NCBI GenBank assembly: GCA_018873225.1
Contig: JAEILZ010000004.1
Coordinates: 310,001 to 374,000 of the forward strand
Length of the DNA: 64,000 bases
DNA from: [Phialemoniopsis] sp. UDSM-2020
Lineage: Eukaryota > Ascomycota > Sordariomycetes > Thyridiales > Thyridiaceae
Direction of reading: 5' to 3'
The notes below the pieces were generated by a model, which did no database searches, was not told the origin of the DNA, and was given only the letters and a program-made list of their open reading frames with translations. Positions 1 to 10,412 of this stretch are shown one piece after another; the first letter of the stretch is position 1; the number at the start of each line of letters is the position of its first letter. The position numbers and the translations under genes are program-made.

Positions 1-1257
1 GGGCCAAGGAGGTAAGATTTTGTTAATCACACGCCTTCGTTCAAGGTCTGACCGGTATTCCAGGTGGTATTGCCGTCGAAGACGCCGCTTGTCTCGCTGT
101 TCTTTTCCCTCGTGATACCCCCAAGGAAGAGATCCCCGAACGATTGGCTCTTCTTGAGAAGATCCGCATGTATCGTGCTCACCGCGTTCAGTATCTCACA
201 CGACTAGCCGGTGCAGATGTGAAGGAAGGGAAGCTCAATCGTAAGTACCAGGGCTCAGCACCTCGCCGGATGCACAGACGGCTGATTCAAAGCAGTTCAC
301 GAGTTTTCCAACTACAACTTTGGCCATGACGAATGGCACAACTCCACCCATGAGCTTCGCAAGTGGTTATGGTCTCGGAACGGTAGCCCCTACATGCGTC
401 AGCCCCTTTCCTTCGGACCCATGGTCAGTCCTCGCCAGGACCACTACGGCAGGCCGATCCCATCTGCGGATGCCAGATTTGTGACGTACTCGGTCAAGTT
501 CAAATCATCCGGGACATATCTACGAACGCTGTTTCCTAGCCCGAGCTATAGCTTCGCTAACCCCGGTACTCTGGTCGATGCTACATTCTTATGCACCGAG
601 CTGAGCAACCTAGACTGGCTTGGCGGCGGCGGGTATCGCTTCTTCGGCCTCTGGATTCACGGTGTCAAGTATACCAAGAAGGATGGGTCCGCGCTGTTTG
701 GGTCTTTCTTGCCGGTATTATTTGAGAACCTGAGCGACCCGATCACCACGGGCAGGGAGGAGGTCGCTATGCCCAAGCTCTTCTGCGATATTGATGTGGT
801 AAGAGACGAAAGCTCTGTCTGCATAAAAGCTGGGTGGAGAGGCGCCGAGTTCTTCACTCTGCGACTCGACGATCTGTCCGAGCAAACACCAACCCAGCCA
901 AATGGTATCAGCTCAGCCTCTAACGGTCTTCCTCCCGCGATGGGACCGCCTCCACCCCCAGAGAATGGCTTGCTTGTGCACAGATATGTCCCAGCTGTGG
1001 GCAGCAAGGGAACTGCAGACGCAGACTACCCAGTCTTTATTAGCAAGGAAGGTGCTACTACCAAGCAGACAGTCGAGAGAACACACCTTGCTGCTAAGGC
1101 TAGTGTCTCCGCACAAGCGGGAGACTGGAAGTCGCTGCCTACGCTCCATCATGTCGCGACCGGGCTGTCCGAGGTACCCATCTATGAGATACTGGAGGCG
1201 AAGATACAAGAAGGTCGTGGCATCGAGGACTTGTCGCAAGCAGCCCGCATAGAGTAG
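1..1257 (+). CDS. FAD-dependent monooxygenase fused to acetoacetate-decarboxylase-like domain (3' part)
   Basis: The gene is cut by the left window edge. Exons are <1-11, 63-240 and 296-1257. Both introns (12-62 with a CTGAC branch site; 241-295) join the frames exactly, leaving about 382 residues. The first ~70 residues contain GGIAVEDAACLA followed by an IPERLALLEKIR-type helix, the end of the FAD-binding fold in salicylate-hydroxylase-like (class A) monooxygenases. The remaining ~300 residues contain YRFFGLWIHGVKY and GREEVAMPKLF, typical of the acetoacetate decarboxylase (ADC) superfamily. The combination suggests hydroxylation and decarboxylation of an aromatic or polyketide acid in one polypeptide, but no substrate can be read. 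The fusion itself is seen in the sequence; the chemistry is inferred. Confidence 0.75.
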
Positions 1258-1379
1258 TCAGTGGCGTGAGATGTGATAGAATGCACTTTATGTTTTGTTG
1301 ATGCTACGTCTACAAGAGGCGCTACCCATGTATGCGTCTTCTCTATCCTTGTGAGCTCTAAGCCAGTCGATACTGCCTT

Positions 1380-3119
1380 CTACACCTTTAGTACCGGTAT
1401 GTTCTTCGCATGCAGATTCTTGAAAGTAGGCGTCGTCCGCCACCCCTTCTCCCGGTTCCACAGGTCCTCGATCGCGCTCGCCCACTTGATCAGCTCCGGC
1501 TCCCGCCACGCCTTGTGCTGCACCGACAGACTGACGGGCATCATGTCGTCGTCGACGCCGATCGGGATGCACATGACCGGGTACCCGGCCTGTGCCGCGT
1601 ACTGCTGGCCGATGCCCGCGCGGTCGCAAAATATGAGCGCGTCGAGCTGCGATTTCTCGCCCGTTTTGGGATCCTTGTACGTGAGCGCCGCGTCGATGCC
1701 GTGTTCGCGCGTCTGCGAGCGGATGTGCTTCAGCGCGGCGTAGTACGTGTCGTCCTTGATGCCCTTGCAGGCGGCGATCTCCTCGAGGTTGGACTGTCCG
1801 TCCATGAACGCGGGCACGTCGCCTGGATTGGCGCCCTCTGTGCCGGTGTTGTCCTTGTTGTACTGGATCAGGTCTTCCACCGAGTGCACGACCCCTCCCT
1901 CGAGGGTGGAAAAGTACTTGTTCATGTCGTTGTAGGCGTCGACCTTTGTGACAGTCCACTCGGACTTGGACGGCTCGCCGTGCTCCCAGTTCCACCCGGC
2001 CTCCTCGTTGACGCGTTCCTCAACACTGGGGAAGTCGACTTCTACAATCTCGGCGCCGACCCGCCTCATGGCGTCTAGAACGGTGGAAGCTACTCTTTTG
2101 CCGGCGGGGTCCACTAAGTTCCAGCATCCCTTCAGTGGCAGGCCGAAGCGCGCTCCTTTCAGTACGTTCATGGTCGAGATGTAGGACAGGTATGACTTTG
2201 GCTGCTTTCGCTCAGGCACCGTAGTGAAGGAGTCTTCCTCGTCCGGTGCGGCCATGACGTCTAAGCCAGCAACGGCATCAGCAACGGTCCGACCCATCGG
2301 ACCTACTGTGTCGAGATTGACGCTGATGGGGATGACTCCAGAGCGAGACGTCAGTCCCACAGTCGGCTTGATCCCAACGACCCCGTTCACTCCAGCTGGC
2401 CCGATGATGGAGGTGTCTGTCTCGGCACCTAGTGCCAGTGGAACGATGTTGGCTGACACTGCGGCTGCCGATCCCGAGCTTGAGCCAGCGGGGCTCCTCT
2501 CGAGGTTGTACGGGTTGCGGCACTGGCCACCGCGGGGACTGTACCCGTTGGAGAAGCTCTTAGACCGCAGGCACGACCACTCGCTCATGTTGGTGTGGCC
2601 GAGGATGATAGCGCCAGCCTCCCGTAGCCTCTTGACGATAAAGGCGTCCTTGGGCACGATGCTACCAAGCAGAGCCCACGACCCAGCTGTCGTCTGCATC
2701 TTGTCCTTGGTGGCCATGGTATCCTTGACTAGCACCGGCACACCGTGCATGGGGCCACGGATCTTGCCATGGGAGCGCTCACGGTCAAGCTTCTCAGCTA
2801 TTCCTATCGCATCAGGATTGATCTCAAGAACTGCCTCGATGTATGGGTTGAGGATCAAGAGGTAATTGAGGCAGTGGGAGACATAATCTGTTGCCGTGAA
2901 GTGGCCTTTGGTATAATGCTCTTGTAGCTCTGGTATTGTGACCTCGAACAGATCATGCCCGTTGACTTTTGGGAGAGCAAATCGTTCAGGCGTCTCACCC
3001 TGCCCATTGGGCCTTTTCCGCAACGAGCGTACAGTCTTTTTATCCCCCTCGCCTCCAGTCTGTGAAGCGGGGTCCGACGACTTACATACGCCGTTGAGTT
3101 CGTGATGTTCTGTATGCAT
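1380..3119 (-). CDS. amidase-signature family amidase
   Basis: Single-exon protein of 579 aa with a canonical amidase-signature core. The catalytic lysine lies in GVPVLVKDT (about K132), the Gly/Ser-rich cis-serine loop in SPAGSSSGSAAA (residues ~209-220), and the nucleophile in GAETDTSIIGPA (about S237), so the Ser-cisSer-Lys triad is complete. There is no signal peptide, so it is probably cytosolic. Length and motifs match fungal amidases that hydrolyse small amides or N-acyl compounds; the substrate cannot be told. It is convergent with the monooxygenase-ADC gene, with 122 nt between the stops. A CCAAT-containing dyad lies about 90 nt upstream of the start. Confidence 0.9.
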   Translation of the reverse strand: MHTEHHELNGVCKSSDPASQTGGEGDKKTVRSLRKRPNGQGETPERFALPKVNGHDLFEVTIPELQEHYTKGHFTATDYVSHCLNYLLILNPYIEAVLEINPDAIGIAEKLDRERSHGKIRGPMHGVPVLVKDTMATKDKMQTTAGSWALLGSIVPKDAFIVKRLREAGAIILGHTNMSEWSCLRSKSFSNGYSPRGGQCRNPYNLERSPAGSSSGSAAAVSANIVPLALGAETDTSIIGPAGVNGVVGIKPTVGLTSRSGVIPISVNLDTVGPMGRTVADAVAGLDVMAAPDEEDSFTTVPERKQPKSYLSYISTMNVLKGARFGLPLKGCWNLVDPAGKRVASTVLDAMRRVGAEIVEVDFPSVEERVNEEAGWNWEHGEPSKSEWTVTKVDAYNDMNKYFSTLEGGVVHSVEDLIQYNKDNTGTEGANPGDVPAFMDGQSNLEEIAACKGIKDDTYYAALKHIRSQTREHGIDAALTYKDPKTGEKSQLDALIFCDRAGIGQQYAAQAGYPVMCIPIGVDDDMMPVSLSVQHKAWREPELIKWASAIEDLWNREKGWRTTPTFKNLHAKNIPVLKV

Positions 3120-3741
3120 TTGGCAAGCAAAGAGGTTGCTATAGGTGAGGGGCAGATCAAGAAATGAGGTTCTACATCAACAGATCTCTACTCTATCGAC
3201 TTCGGAAAGCAATTGGCCACTGGACAAGGGCCAATTGATGATTTTTAACCGTCCCGCAAAAAGAAGACGATCCGTTACTCAATTATGACATCTCTTCGTG
3301 TCTCGGCATTCTCGCTGACGTAAACACTTTCCCCAGACCCGGAGCAAAGCTCGCGGGGCGCGATTCGGTGACGCATCATGTTGAAATGCCCTAAGTGGAT
3401 CTCGTTTTCCCGCCGGTCAGAGCCGGATCAACGCCAACTTTTACTCCTTTCGTGCGGCTCGTTCCTAGTTGACACCTCCACGGGAAAGTCTGGGGTAAAG
3501 GAATGCTTTGTGGTGGCTTGGTCGAGGAGAAGAAGGGTTAATTACCCTTCCCCCTCCCCTTGTGCCTCTTCGTCCACACCACCACTTTTGGTGTCTAATT
3601 TCAGCACAGTCAACCATTTCCAATTTTAGATGCAACTGGTCAGGGAAAGCGCAATGAGCGCCTTGTCCTGTTCAAGCAGTATATACTGTTTTCAATTCCT
3701 GAAGGGCTATCTCACTGATCTGTCGGCTAGGCTGATCAAGC
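3120..3741. other. intergenic region between two minus-strand genes
   Basis: It holds the amidase promoter and, at its far end, the 3' flank of the flavin oxidase gene. I see no convincing gene. The small plus-strand frame at 3378-3629 has pyrimidine-rich low-complexity composition and no recognisable domain. Confidence 0.5.
3210..3237. promoter_or_regulatory. perfect inverted repeat with paired CCAAT boxes
   Basis: CAATTGGCC at 3210-3218 and its exact reverse complement GGCCAATTG at 3229-3237 are separated by 10 nt. Each arm holds a CCAAT core in opposite orientation. The dyad lies about 90 nt upstream of the amidase start codon. The symmetry is seen directly; binding by a CCAAT (HAP-type) complex or a dimeric factor is inferred. 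Confidence 0.45.
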
Positions 3742-5178
3742 TTATCCGGTGGTAGGTTTCCAGAACAATCCTGCCGGATCCCATCTTCCCCTGATCTTTT
3801 CCAATTCCTGGACCTTGTCCTCCGGGTAGAACTCCTTCAAATCGGCAGGAAGGCTCAAATTGTTCGCGAAGCTCAACACAGGACCTGCTTCACCACGCAT
3901 GAATATGTCCTTCATATCCCGCAAATGCTTTTTCTCCTCTCCTTCAGCGCCAACGTCATCGAACCATGAGGTTTGCAGGAGGCCGACTCCCCTAGCTCTC
4001 GCTGGGAAGAAGTCTGGCCTTACCTTTGCCGAGGAGCCCATCTCGATGACCTTGGTTGTATCCCAAGCCGCGATCATGGCGCTGCTCTTTCGCAGGTCCG
4101 GCCGACCCTCCGTGTGCGCCACGTAACGCTCAAACAGCGCGACGATCGTGTCCTCATCAAGGCTGCTCACAAATGTGCCGTCGAGGATCTTGGAGCCGCC
4201 GCGTCCTTCCAGGGCCTTCGTCATCTCGTTGATCTGCACGATGGGCAGAGCAGTCGTGATGGCGACGGCCGCTTTCTCCGACGCGTCGGGCGCGAGCAGC
4301 GCACGGCCGACATCCGACTTCTCCGCCTCAGCAGACGGTCCGAAGTAGAAGGCCACCAGCACTGCGATTGGCGCCCCCGGCTGCGGGCTCTCAGGCGGGC
4401 TGCGCACGCACAGCAGACCAATCGAGACAGGCCCCTTGGCTGGCAGCAACGACGCGAAGATGCGAGCGGCATGTCGGATGTTGGCGCCCGGGAAGACGAT
4501 CCGGCGCTGCCAGACCTTGTCGCCACCGTCGAGGCCCAGGGCGCTCAACGGATACACGCGCATCGTGAGAGAAGTGACGACGCCGAGGCCGTGGCCGGCG
4601 CCGCACAGCGCAGCGAACAGAGCGACCTCGTCACTGTCGAACGAAGACGCGCTGACGTCGCGAAAAACGCCGTCGGTCGCCGTGATGACGCGTGCGCTCT
4701 CCACATTGTCGACCATGAACCCGTGCAGGCTGTTGAAGGGGTTGTTGCCGCCGCCGAGTACGGCGCCGACCACGCCGACGGCGTTGTTGTAGGGCAGGGT
4801 GGTGTAGAAGCCCTTCCCCGCGAGTGCCGGCACCAGCTCGCCCGTCAGCACGCCACCGCCGATCGTCACCGTGCGAGCTGTTTCGTCGATTGTGATGGAC
4901 TTGAAGCGTTTCATGTCTAGATAGAGAGTGTCTTCGGTGATCGGTACGAAAGGAGCATGGCCGCCTCCCGCGACGACCACACGGAGCTTGTGATTTTGCG
5001 CATGACTCAATGCTGCGCTGATGTTTTCCTCCGAATCTGGAACGACCACAAGTTTCGGCGGAGAGATGTGAGCATCTGACCAGCGGGTGATATGCTCACA
5101 GGTGCTGGTGGCGTGCACCTCACACTTGATAGAGTCCAGAGAGTCAGAGTCGGGAGTCATCGTAGAAGTCTTGAACAT
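3742..5178 (-). CDS. FAD-linked oxidoreductase (VAO/PCMH, berberine-bridge-like)
   Basis: Protein of 478 aa from the ATG at 5178. The frame is open further upstream, but those residues are basic and unlike the family, so the internal start is preferred. The PCMH-type FAD domain is clear: PKLVVVPDSEENI, VAGGGHAPF with the usual flavin-linking histidine (~H74), and NNAVGVVGAVLGGGNNPF. The cysteine that gives a second covalent flavin link in berberine-bridge enzymes is not visible in the last motif, so mono-covalent attachment is likely. There is no obvious signal peptide, unlike many secreted oligosaccharide oxidases. It may oxidise a sugar or a secondary metabolite; the substrate is unknown. 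Confidence 0.85.
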   Translation of the reverse strand: MFKTSTMTPDSDSLDSIKCEVHATSTCEHITRWSDAHISPPKLVVVPDSEENISAALSHAQNHKLRVVVAGGGHAPFVPITEDTLYLDMKRFKSITIDETARTVTIGGGVLTGELVPALAGKGFYTTLPYNNAVGVVGAVLGGGNNPFNSLHGFMVDNVESARVITATDGVFRDVSASSFDSDEVALFAALCGAGHGLGVVTSLTMRVYPLSALGLDGGDKVWQRRIVFPGANIRHAARIFASLLPAKGPVSIGLLCVRSPPESPQPGAPIAVLVAFYFGPSAEAEKSDVGRALLAPDASEKAAVAITTALPIVQINEMTKALEGRGGSKILDGTFVSSLDEDTIVALFERYVAHTEGRPDLRKSSAMIAAWDTTKVIEMGSSAKVRPDFFPARARGVGLLQTSWFDDVGAEGEEKKHLRDMKDIFMRGEAGPVLSFANNLSLPADLKEFYPEDKVQELEKIRGRWDPAGLFWKPTTG

Positions 5179-5550
5179 GCGATCGCAGAGCGGTAAGTAG
5201 GTAAGGCGGAAGGAGAAATCTCCAGATGTCAGCAATGAACACTTGGCTCTCATCCACCGACTCCTCCGTGAAGGATTGTGGGGCTTTCTTCGAATAAGCC
5301 TGCTCACAGCATGTCTACAACGTAGTGCTTATGTCGCACCTTGTAGTGCTTATCAGTCTGAGAATAAGACCCTAGGGATTTTAGGGCGCACTCTACTTGC
5401 ATCGCGACGTGAGAGAGGCATATCACATTGATAGCAGCTAAAATGAGATCTTAAACATCACGATATAACTAACCGTGGCCAATGAAACTTTGTATATTGA
5501 ACTCATAAAATAGCCTAGTGAACACACAAAAAAGACCTCCCAACAAGGAT
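5179..5550. other. intergenic, nothing recognised
   Basis: It contains the upstream region of the flavin oxidase gene and the 3' flank of the nuclease gene. It is somewhat AT-rich near 5430-5530. No gene is visible. Confidence 0.5.
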
Positions 5551-8155
5551 CTAAGTAACGGTCACTATCGGGACATCAGCTGATGCTGTAGAGCCAATCG
5601 TAGCTGGGGTTGGCGTCGGCTCTCCCTCTCCGGCTCGAGTAGGAATAGCTTCGACGAAGGGCGCAACCTTGTTGCCCGACTGTCGTTGCTGCTCCTGAAC
5701 AAGGCCCAGCTGCCACTCGATCCACTGATCCAATTGTTCGTCACTAAGTCCTTCAAGAGTCTCGTCACCGAAGTCTATAGCTCCATCATCGCGCTCGTAT
5801 ACATTCGTAAGGTTGTACATATCCCCTCTCGGTACAATCGGAGCGGGTGGTGCAGGAGCTGGTGCCGAAGCTGGAACTGGCGGAGGGGCGGGAGCCGCTC
5901 CTGGGGGTGCTGGAATGCCAGGCAGCACGCCCTGATACGACAAGGGGATCTGATTACGCTTGAACCTTTTTGCGAAGTCTTGTGGAGTAAGAGATGAAAA
6001 TTGCCAAGGTGGATTGCCTCCTGCTGCGAACAAGGCTGCATTGATGGATGCCAGCTCCGGGAGGCCCGTGTAAGACGAGGTATGCTTGGCGAGCTCGGGG
6101 TGCTGGCCGGCGCTATAAAACTCATCATTGGTCAGCAACGCCCAGCCGGGATCAGCGGTCGCCAACATGCTCGGCCAGCACGGGTTGTCTTTCAGCCCAT
6201 CCCATGGATCGTTCGGCAAGCCGTCCCAGTCGGTGAATGTGAACACAGCATGCGCCGTGTTGATCGAGACTGAGGATGTGATAGCTAAGAAAAGGGTAAG
6301 CCTTGCTCTCTGGCCCAAGACTTGAATTTCCCACGCAAGAAGTAAACTTACTCGTGGTTCCGTCAGCACCCTTGGCTTGAGTCACGCGGGCTGGGCCCAC
6401 CTGAGAGACGAAGTCGCTGTTGACGTACGTCTTTCCCCCTGAAACGGTTTGGGCAGCGTTGTCGGTGCAGAATCCAAGCCATATCTTCCCAGCGGGCTGG
6501 TTATCTTCCGCCGGGTTAAATCGAATACGCTGGACCATTTTCAACTTCCGGCGTTTTACCTCGTCGTCACCGGGCCAGAACGCAGCAGGTGGCCACTCGT
6601 CTCTATCACACCCTTTGGTGACCGGATTGCCCTTCTTGTTGGGATAGACCGTACGCGGAATAAATCCGTTTGCCCAAGGCCACCAGTGTTGAGCTCTGCG
6701 TACCCTTGTTTGCAAAGCTGTAGAGCCCCAGTCGCTGGTAGCATACGCCTTGTGCACCCTGCCGCTCGGGGTTTCGGAGCATGTCCAGCGCACCATATCG
6801 GTCGACTGTGTATGGACACTCATCACAGACCTGACATAAAAAGCAGGAATCATTAGAACATGAAAGATCATGAGCGACCAACTGTGGTGAGACTTGCCTG
6901 TAGTGGAAACAAGCCTGGGAGAGTTCTCTAGGGCATTTCTGTCCCACAACCTTTGGATAAGAACTCATCGCCTTGGAAGTCTTGGTGACGTGGACGACAT
7001 TTTTGACACAGTCGGTGCTTGTTTCGTCCGCCCCGAGTGTTCCCTCTGCCAGGTTCGCTCGTTTGGCGAGCTTGCAAGCTGCTCGCGAGCTGGTGCTGGA
7101 CGCTGGATGATCTGTGGTTGATGGTCCTTTAGAAAGCTGGGTCGGTGCCGAAGAGCCATCATCAGACCTTTGGGTCGTTTCCTTAGGTGGCCTTGTGTCT
7201 ACTGACTTGGGAGTTTGGTCCGGCTTCTTTTGTGGATCGGAATCAGGAGGGGGAGTAGCGTGGGGTTTTGGATCGGCAGGCTTTGGGTCGGGCTTCGGCT
7301 GCGGGGCCGGTGTAGGATCGGGCTTTGGTTTCGGATCAGGTTTTGGCTCGGCAGGCTTCGGCTCGGGGGCAGGTTTGGGATCAGGCTTTGGCTCGGGCTT
7401 GGGTGGGTCAGGTCGAGGTTGAGGTGCCTTACAGGCTGCCTTGTTCTTCTTGAAACAGCCTTTGCTGGTCCCAACAGAGTCTGGAGAGGATACTAGTCCG
7501 CCAAAAGCTGTTCCAATGTCGAAGCTGAAAGAAGGGACGCCACAAGTCTTGCCGATCCAATTGTCAAAGAACGAGGCTGCTTCCAGGCCGTTCTCGGAGA
7601 ATGTCTTGGCACCTTGTACTGCAATTCTGGCCGCGTTTGCTATCTCTCCGACAGGAACTGCAGCGGCTCCCACCTCTATGATGGTTGTTATTGCCGATAC
7701 CATCACCGCACAGATAACCTGAGAGAGCTGCTCCAGTCCTTGGATCACGATGTCGAGAAATACCTCAGCAACTGCTAGGTCGCATACGCATTTGCCGGGT
7801 GTGAAAATGAGGCCATCATCGTCTTTGTATACCAGACTTTTGTCCCACTTTTCAAAGTCCATTGGCGGACCCTGACACTGGTATTGTCGATAGTGTTAGA
7901 AACAACCCTGGTGACGAGACAGGTCTAATCACCACTTACACCGACAGACTCCGGGTCCATACCAGGGTTCTGTGTAGGACACCATGTCTTGCAGGGGGCA
8001 AAGCTCTTGTCCCTGTTCTGCGTTCCGTGATAGAAAAGACAAAGACCTTGCCTAGCATAAGCATCGATAAACTCCTTGTCTGATCGAGGCTCAATGTCCA
8101 GACCCGTCGCTAAGACCAATATCTGGACGAGCGTGAGAAGGAGGACGATTCTCAT
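5551..8155 (-). CDS. secreted protein with Pro-rich linker and NucA/NucB-like nuclease domain
   Basis: Four exons on the minus strand (8155-7940, 7877-6898, 6830-6352, 6284-5551) encode 802 aa. The second intron has a GC donor (AG|GCAAGT). Order: signal peptide (residues 1-18); Cys-containing N-terminal part with a hydrophobic stretch around 110-160; Pro/Lys/Asp linker of PKPDPKP-type repeats (~223-280); then a Cys-rich domain with CDRDEWPP at about 473-480, followed by IRFNPAEDNQPAGKIWLGFC. This pattern resembles the C-[DR]-DE-[YW]-P core of DNase NucA/NucB domains. The C-terminal tail is Pro/Ala-rich. A secreted DNase role is inferred from the motif and not proved. It is divergent from a SUKH-like gene, an arrangement that recalls toxin-immunity loci. 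Confidence 0.65.
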
Positions 8156-8879
8156 GTTGAGGAACGTTCTGGCAAGAAGAATGTATAAATGGTGAGTGCA
8201 ATCGATGGGGCAAGTATTGTAGGCAGTGACAGTACGAAGGGTGTGATAACATTGCTTGTGAAAACAAGTTCCCATGGATGTCCTGGACTCTTCCTCCAGA
8301 TGCCACTCTATATACATCTTGATCACGGTGGCTTGGCCTCCTAGTAACTTCCAACAAGCGTTAAGATATTCTGTCAAGAGAAGCCAAAGTCCTTACAAGC
8401 AACTGAAAAGAGCCAACAAAAAGTACGATGCGCCAACAGTGGCCTTGACAGGATGTTGGCCCCCCGTTGCAATTCCCTCAGTGGTTGCATAGTGTCATCC
8501 AACGGTATTCAAAGCGGTCGCTAGGATTGTGGCCTGCAGAGGAGATGTCACAGCCCCGAACGTTGGTGATAGCGAAGGACCCTCGTGCGGCGCGTAGAGT
8601 GGCTATAGGATCAGTCGTTGGCGTGGGTGGGTTCCAGGGTTACTTTGTCAGTGCATCAATTATCGTCTGGCCAATGAGGCATCGACACCTCAGGCTTGGC
8701 GCTTTAACTGCTACGCGCCTGCGCCTCCCAACAGGTCATATTTCTTACCAACAAGACCCAACAGCCTCCGTTCGTTTTGTTCTTTGTTGGCCGGAATGCA
8801 TTTATAGACCACATCCCAACTTTCACATCCCAACTTTTCCAACCGAAGCATCGGTTATCAGCAGATCCAGCAATTCAAA
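8156..8879. promoter_or_regulatory. divergent promoter region of the nuclease and SUKH-like genes
   Basis: This 724-bp spacer separates the two oppositely directed start codons. A TATA-like tttatag lies about 70 nt upstream of the plus-strand start. A frame across 8467-8985 runs antiparallel in logic to the gene start and has no domain, so I do not call it. Shared regulation of the pair is possible but not shown. Confidence 0.4.
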
Positions 8880-9835
8880 ATGGCCACAGACACCGAATCA
8901 GCAGCCAACCGCTTGCAGGACTTGGACAAGGCCGACGACAACGCTAATGACGCGATTGCAGCATACACCTCCTTCATCAGAATAATTGCGAAAATACATG
9001 ACCTCGATCTGGAATATCCTCCGGAAGGAGGTTGGCCAACAGTCACCCAACGCTGGATCGAGCTTCGCGGTTTCGGCCCCAAAGGTGCCGATTTCATGCG
9101 TCGCGTGCCTAAATTAGTTGGCGGTGACGCTGTGCCCATCATGAAGGATACCAATTTCCAATCCCCCATCCCCGAAGAGGAACATATGCATCTCTATGAT
9201 GAGCAAGACAAAGAACTTACAGCGGAGGAAAAGGAGTCGCGCGACAGATGTGATGAGATCCTCGACTGGGACGGATTGCCGCCAGGGTGGATTCTCATCT
9301 CCTGGGGCGAGCGTTACAGATACGAGATCTGGCTAGACATTGATGGGGACGCTGTTCTGTGGTGGCCACGCACAGGTGCGCCCTATGGCAAGGGATCTTA
9401 CACGGGGGATCTCGAGCCGTGGGATCCAATTGCCGACACGTCCCCCCCGGATGAGTGGAAATGCATGCGTCGATTTCGGATCAAGACATTCTTCGACATG
9501 GTCGTAGAGCAGTTCACAGTCATGGTAAGTCATCAGGGAGCAGCCGACATCTATGACAACACTGATTCATGTGCGTGCAGAACTTCATGCCACAACTTGA
9601 GGGGGGAGGCATCGAGGAGGTTGAACCGTGGGGACAGCCTAATGAGGAGCAAAAGAAGAGAATGCAGATTCTGATTGATGCAGGCTGGCCTGGGGATGAC
9701 TTCGACAGGGAAAAGGCTGAAGAGGCAATGGAAGCATGGGGGGAGTCGGGTTACAAGACCGACGATCAATCAAGCTTCTCGAGCAGAGTGGTTGGAATGC
9801 TGCAAGGGTTGCTCAGTAGGTTCCATTTGTACTAG
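8880..9835 (+). CDS. SUKH (SMI1/KNR4)-like protein
   Basis: Two exons (8880-9524, 9581-9835; intron GTAAGT...GTGCAG) encode 299 aa without a signal peptide. The acidic N-terminal half is helical-looking. The segment LPPGWILISWGERYRYEIWLDIDG (split here as residues ~133-144 and ~145-156), then AVLWWPR, IADTSPP and a RFRIKTFFDMVVEQF helix, follows the order of SUKH domains (LPP turn, aromatic beta strands, acidic turn, final 'SF..fL' helix). SUKH proteins include yeast Smi1/Knr4 and many bacterial immunity proteins against nuclease toxins. The start ATG has a good context (aaaATGG). The family call rests on pattern only. Being divergent from a nuclease-like secreted protein raises the possibility of an immunity role. 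Confidence 0.5.
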
Positions 9836-10218
9836 GTTACTATGGATGATCTCACATAAGAACTATCACAAACGCAACATTGGAAAAGGCCATCGATCAT
9901 TTGATTGTTTATGCATGCTTTCCACGTGAAGTCTGAGCTCTCTCGCACGCCTCCAGATTGACCCAGGTTGAGGAAGCACACGGTCCGACAGTGCCCACAC
10001 TTATGCAGACGTCCTGATCCGGGCAACCTAAACAGACCACTTATTCGTCATGTTATCCTACAAGTCGATAGTGTATTGCCAGGCTCGAAGTCCCTGCCTG
10101 GGTAAACATCTCTAGCAATTCGTTATCGAGCTAGCAAATCAAACCGCAGTGATAGCCATGATCATCACTCCGAATGATCATACAGACTGGGCTTAGCTCA
10201 ATCAAGCCCCCGCATCAG

Positions 10219-10230
10219 CGGCACTGTATC
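10219..10230 (+). promoter_or_regulatory. CGGNAYTGTATC site 1
   Basis: CGGCACTGTATC, 183 nt upstream of the M20 amidohydrolase start. It is one of seven matches, all in promoter regions of the nitrogen-salvage cluster. A CGG triplet is the usual half-site of Zn2Cys6 proteins. Confidence 0.55.
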
Positions 10231-10236
10231 TTGCGG

Positions 10237-10248
10237 CGGGATTGTATC
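10237..10248 (+). promoter_or_regulatory. CGGNAYTGTATC site 2
   Basis: CGGGATTGTATC, only 6 nt after site 1 and in the same orientation, giving a direct repeat upstream of the M20 amidohydrolase gene. Confidence 0.55.
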
Positions 10249-10412
10249 TAATCTAGCGCTTCTCCGGAGTGTCCATGACAGTATGTTACTCTTACTTGTG
10301 TGATGGTACATATTTTGGCATGTAAGCGAGCGGGTGCCTCTGAAACGACTCAGGTCCCTTTGTGGGCTGAATACCATTGATTGCCCTCTCGTCACTCTCA
10401 TTCATCAAGACA

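Larger units (their letters stand above)
9836..10412. other. intergenic and promoter of the M20 amidohydrolase
   Basis: No gene is seen. The last 200 bp carry two copies of the CGGNAYTGTATC word described separately, 160-195 nt upstream of the chosen start codon. The frame is open from an ATG at 10377, but the ATG at 10413 (acaATGG) starts a typical mitochondrial-type presequence. Confidence 0.5.

Noticed and set aside
3973..4920. 315-codon plus-strand frame
   Set aside because: It is antisense to the conserved FAD domain of the VAO-type oxidase and has no recognisable motif.
5179..5307. 43 extra N-terminal residues of the flavin oxidase
   Set aside because: They are basic, non-signal-like and absent from the family pattern; the ATG at 5178 is preferred.
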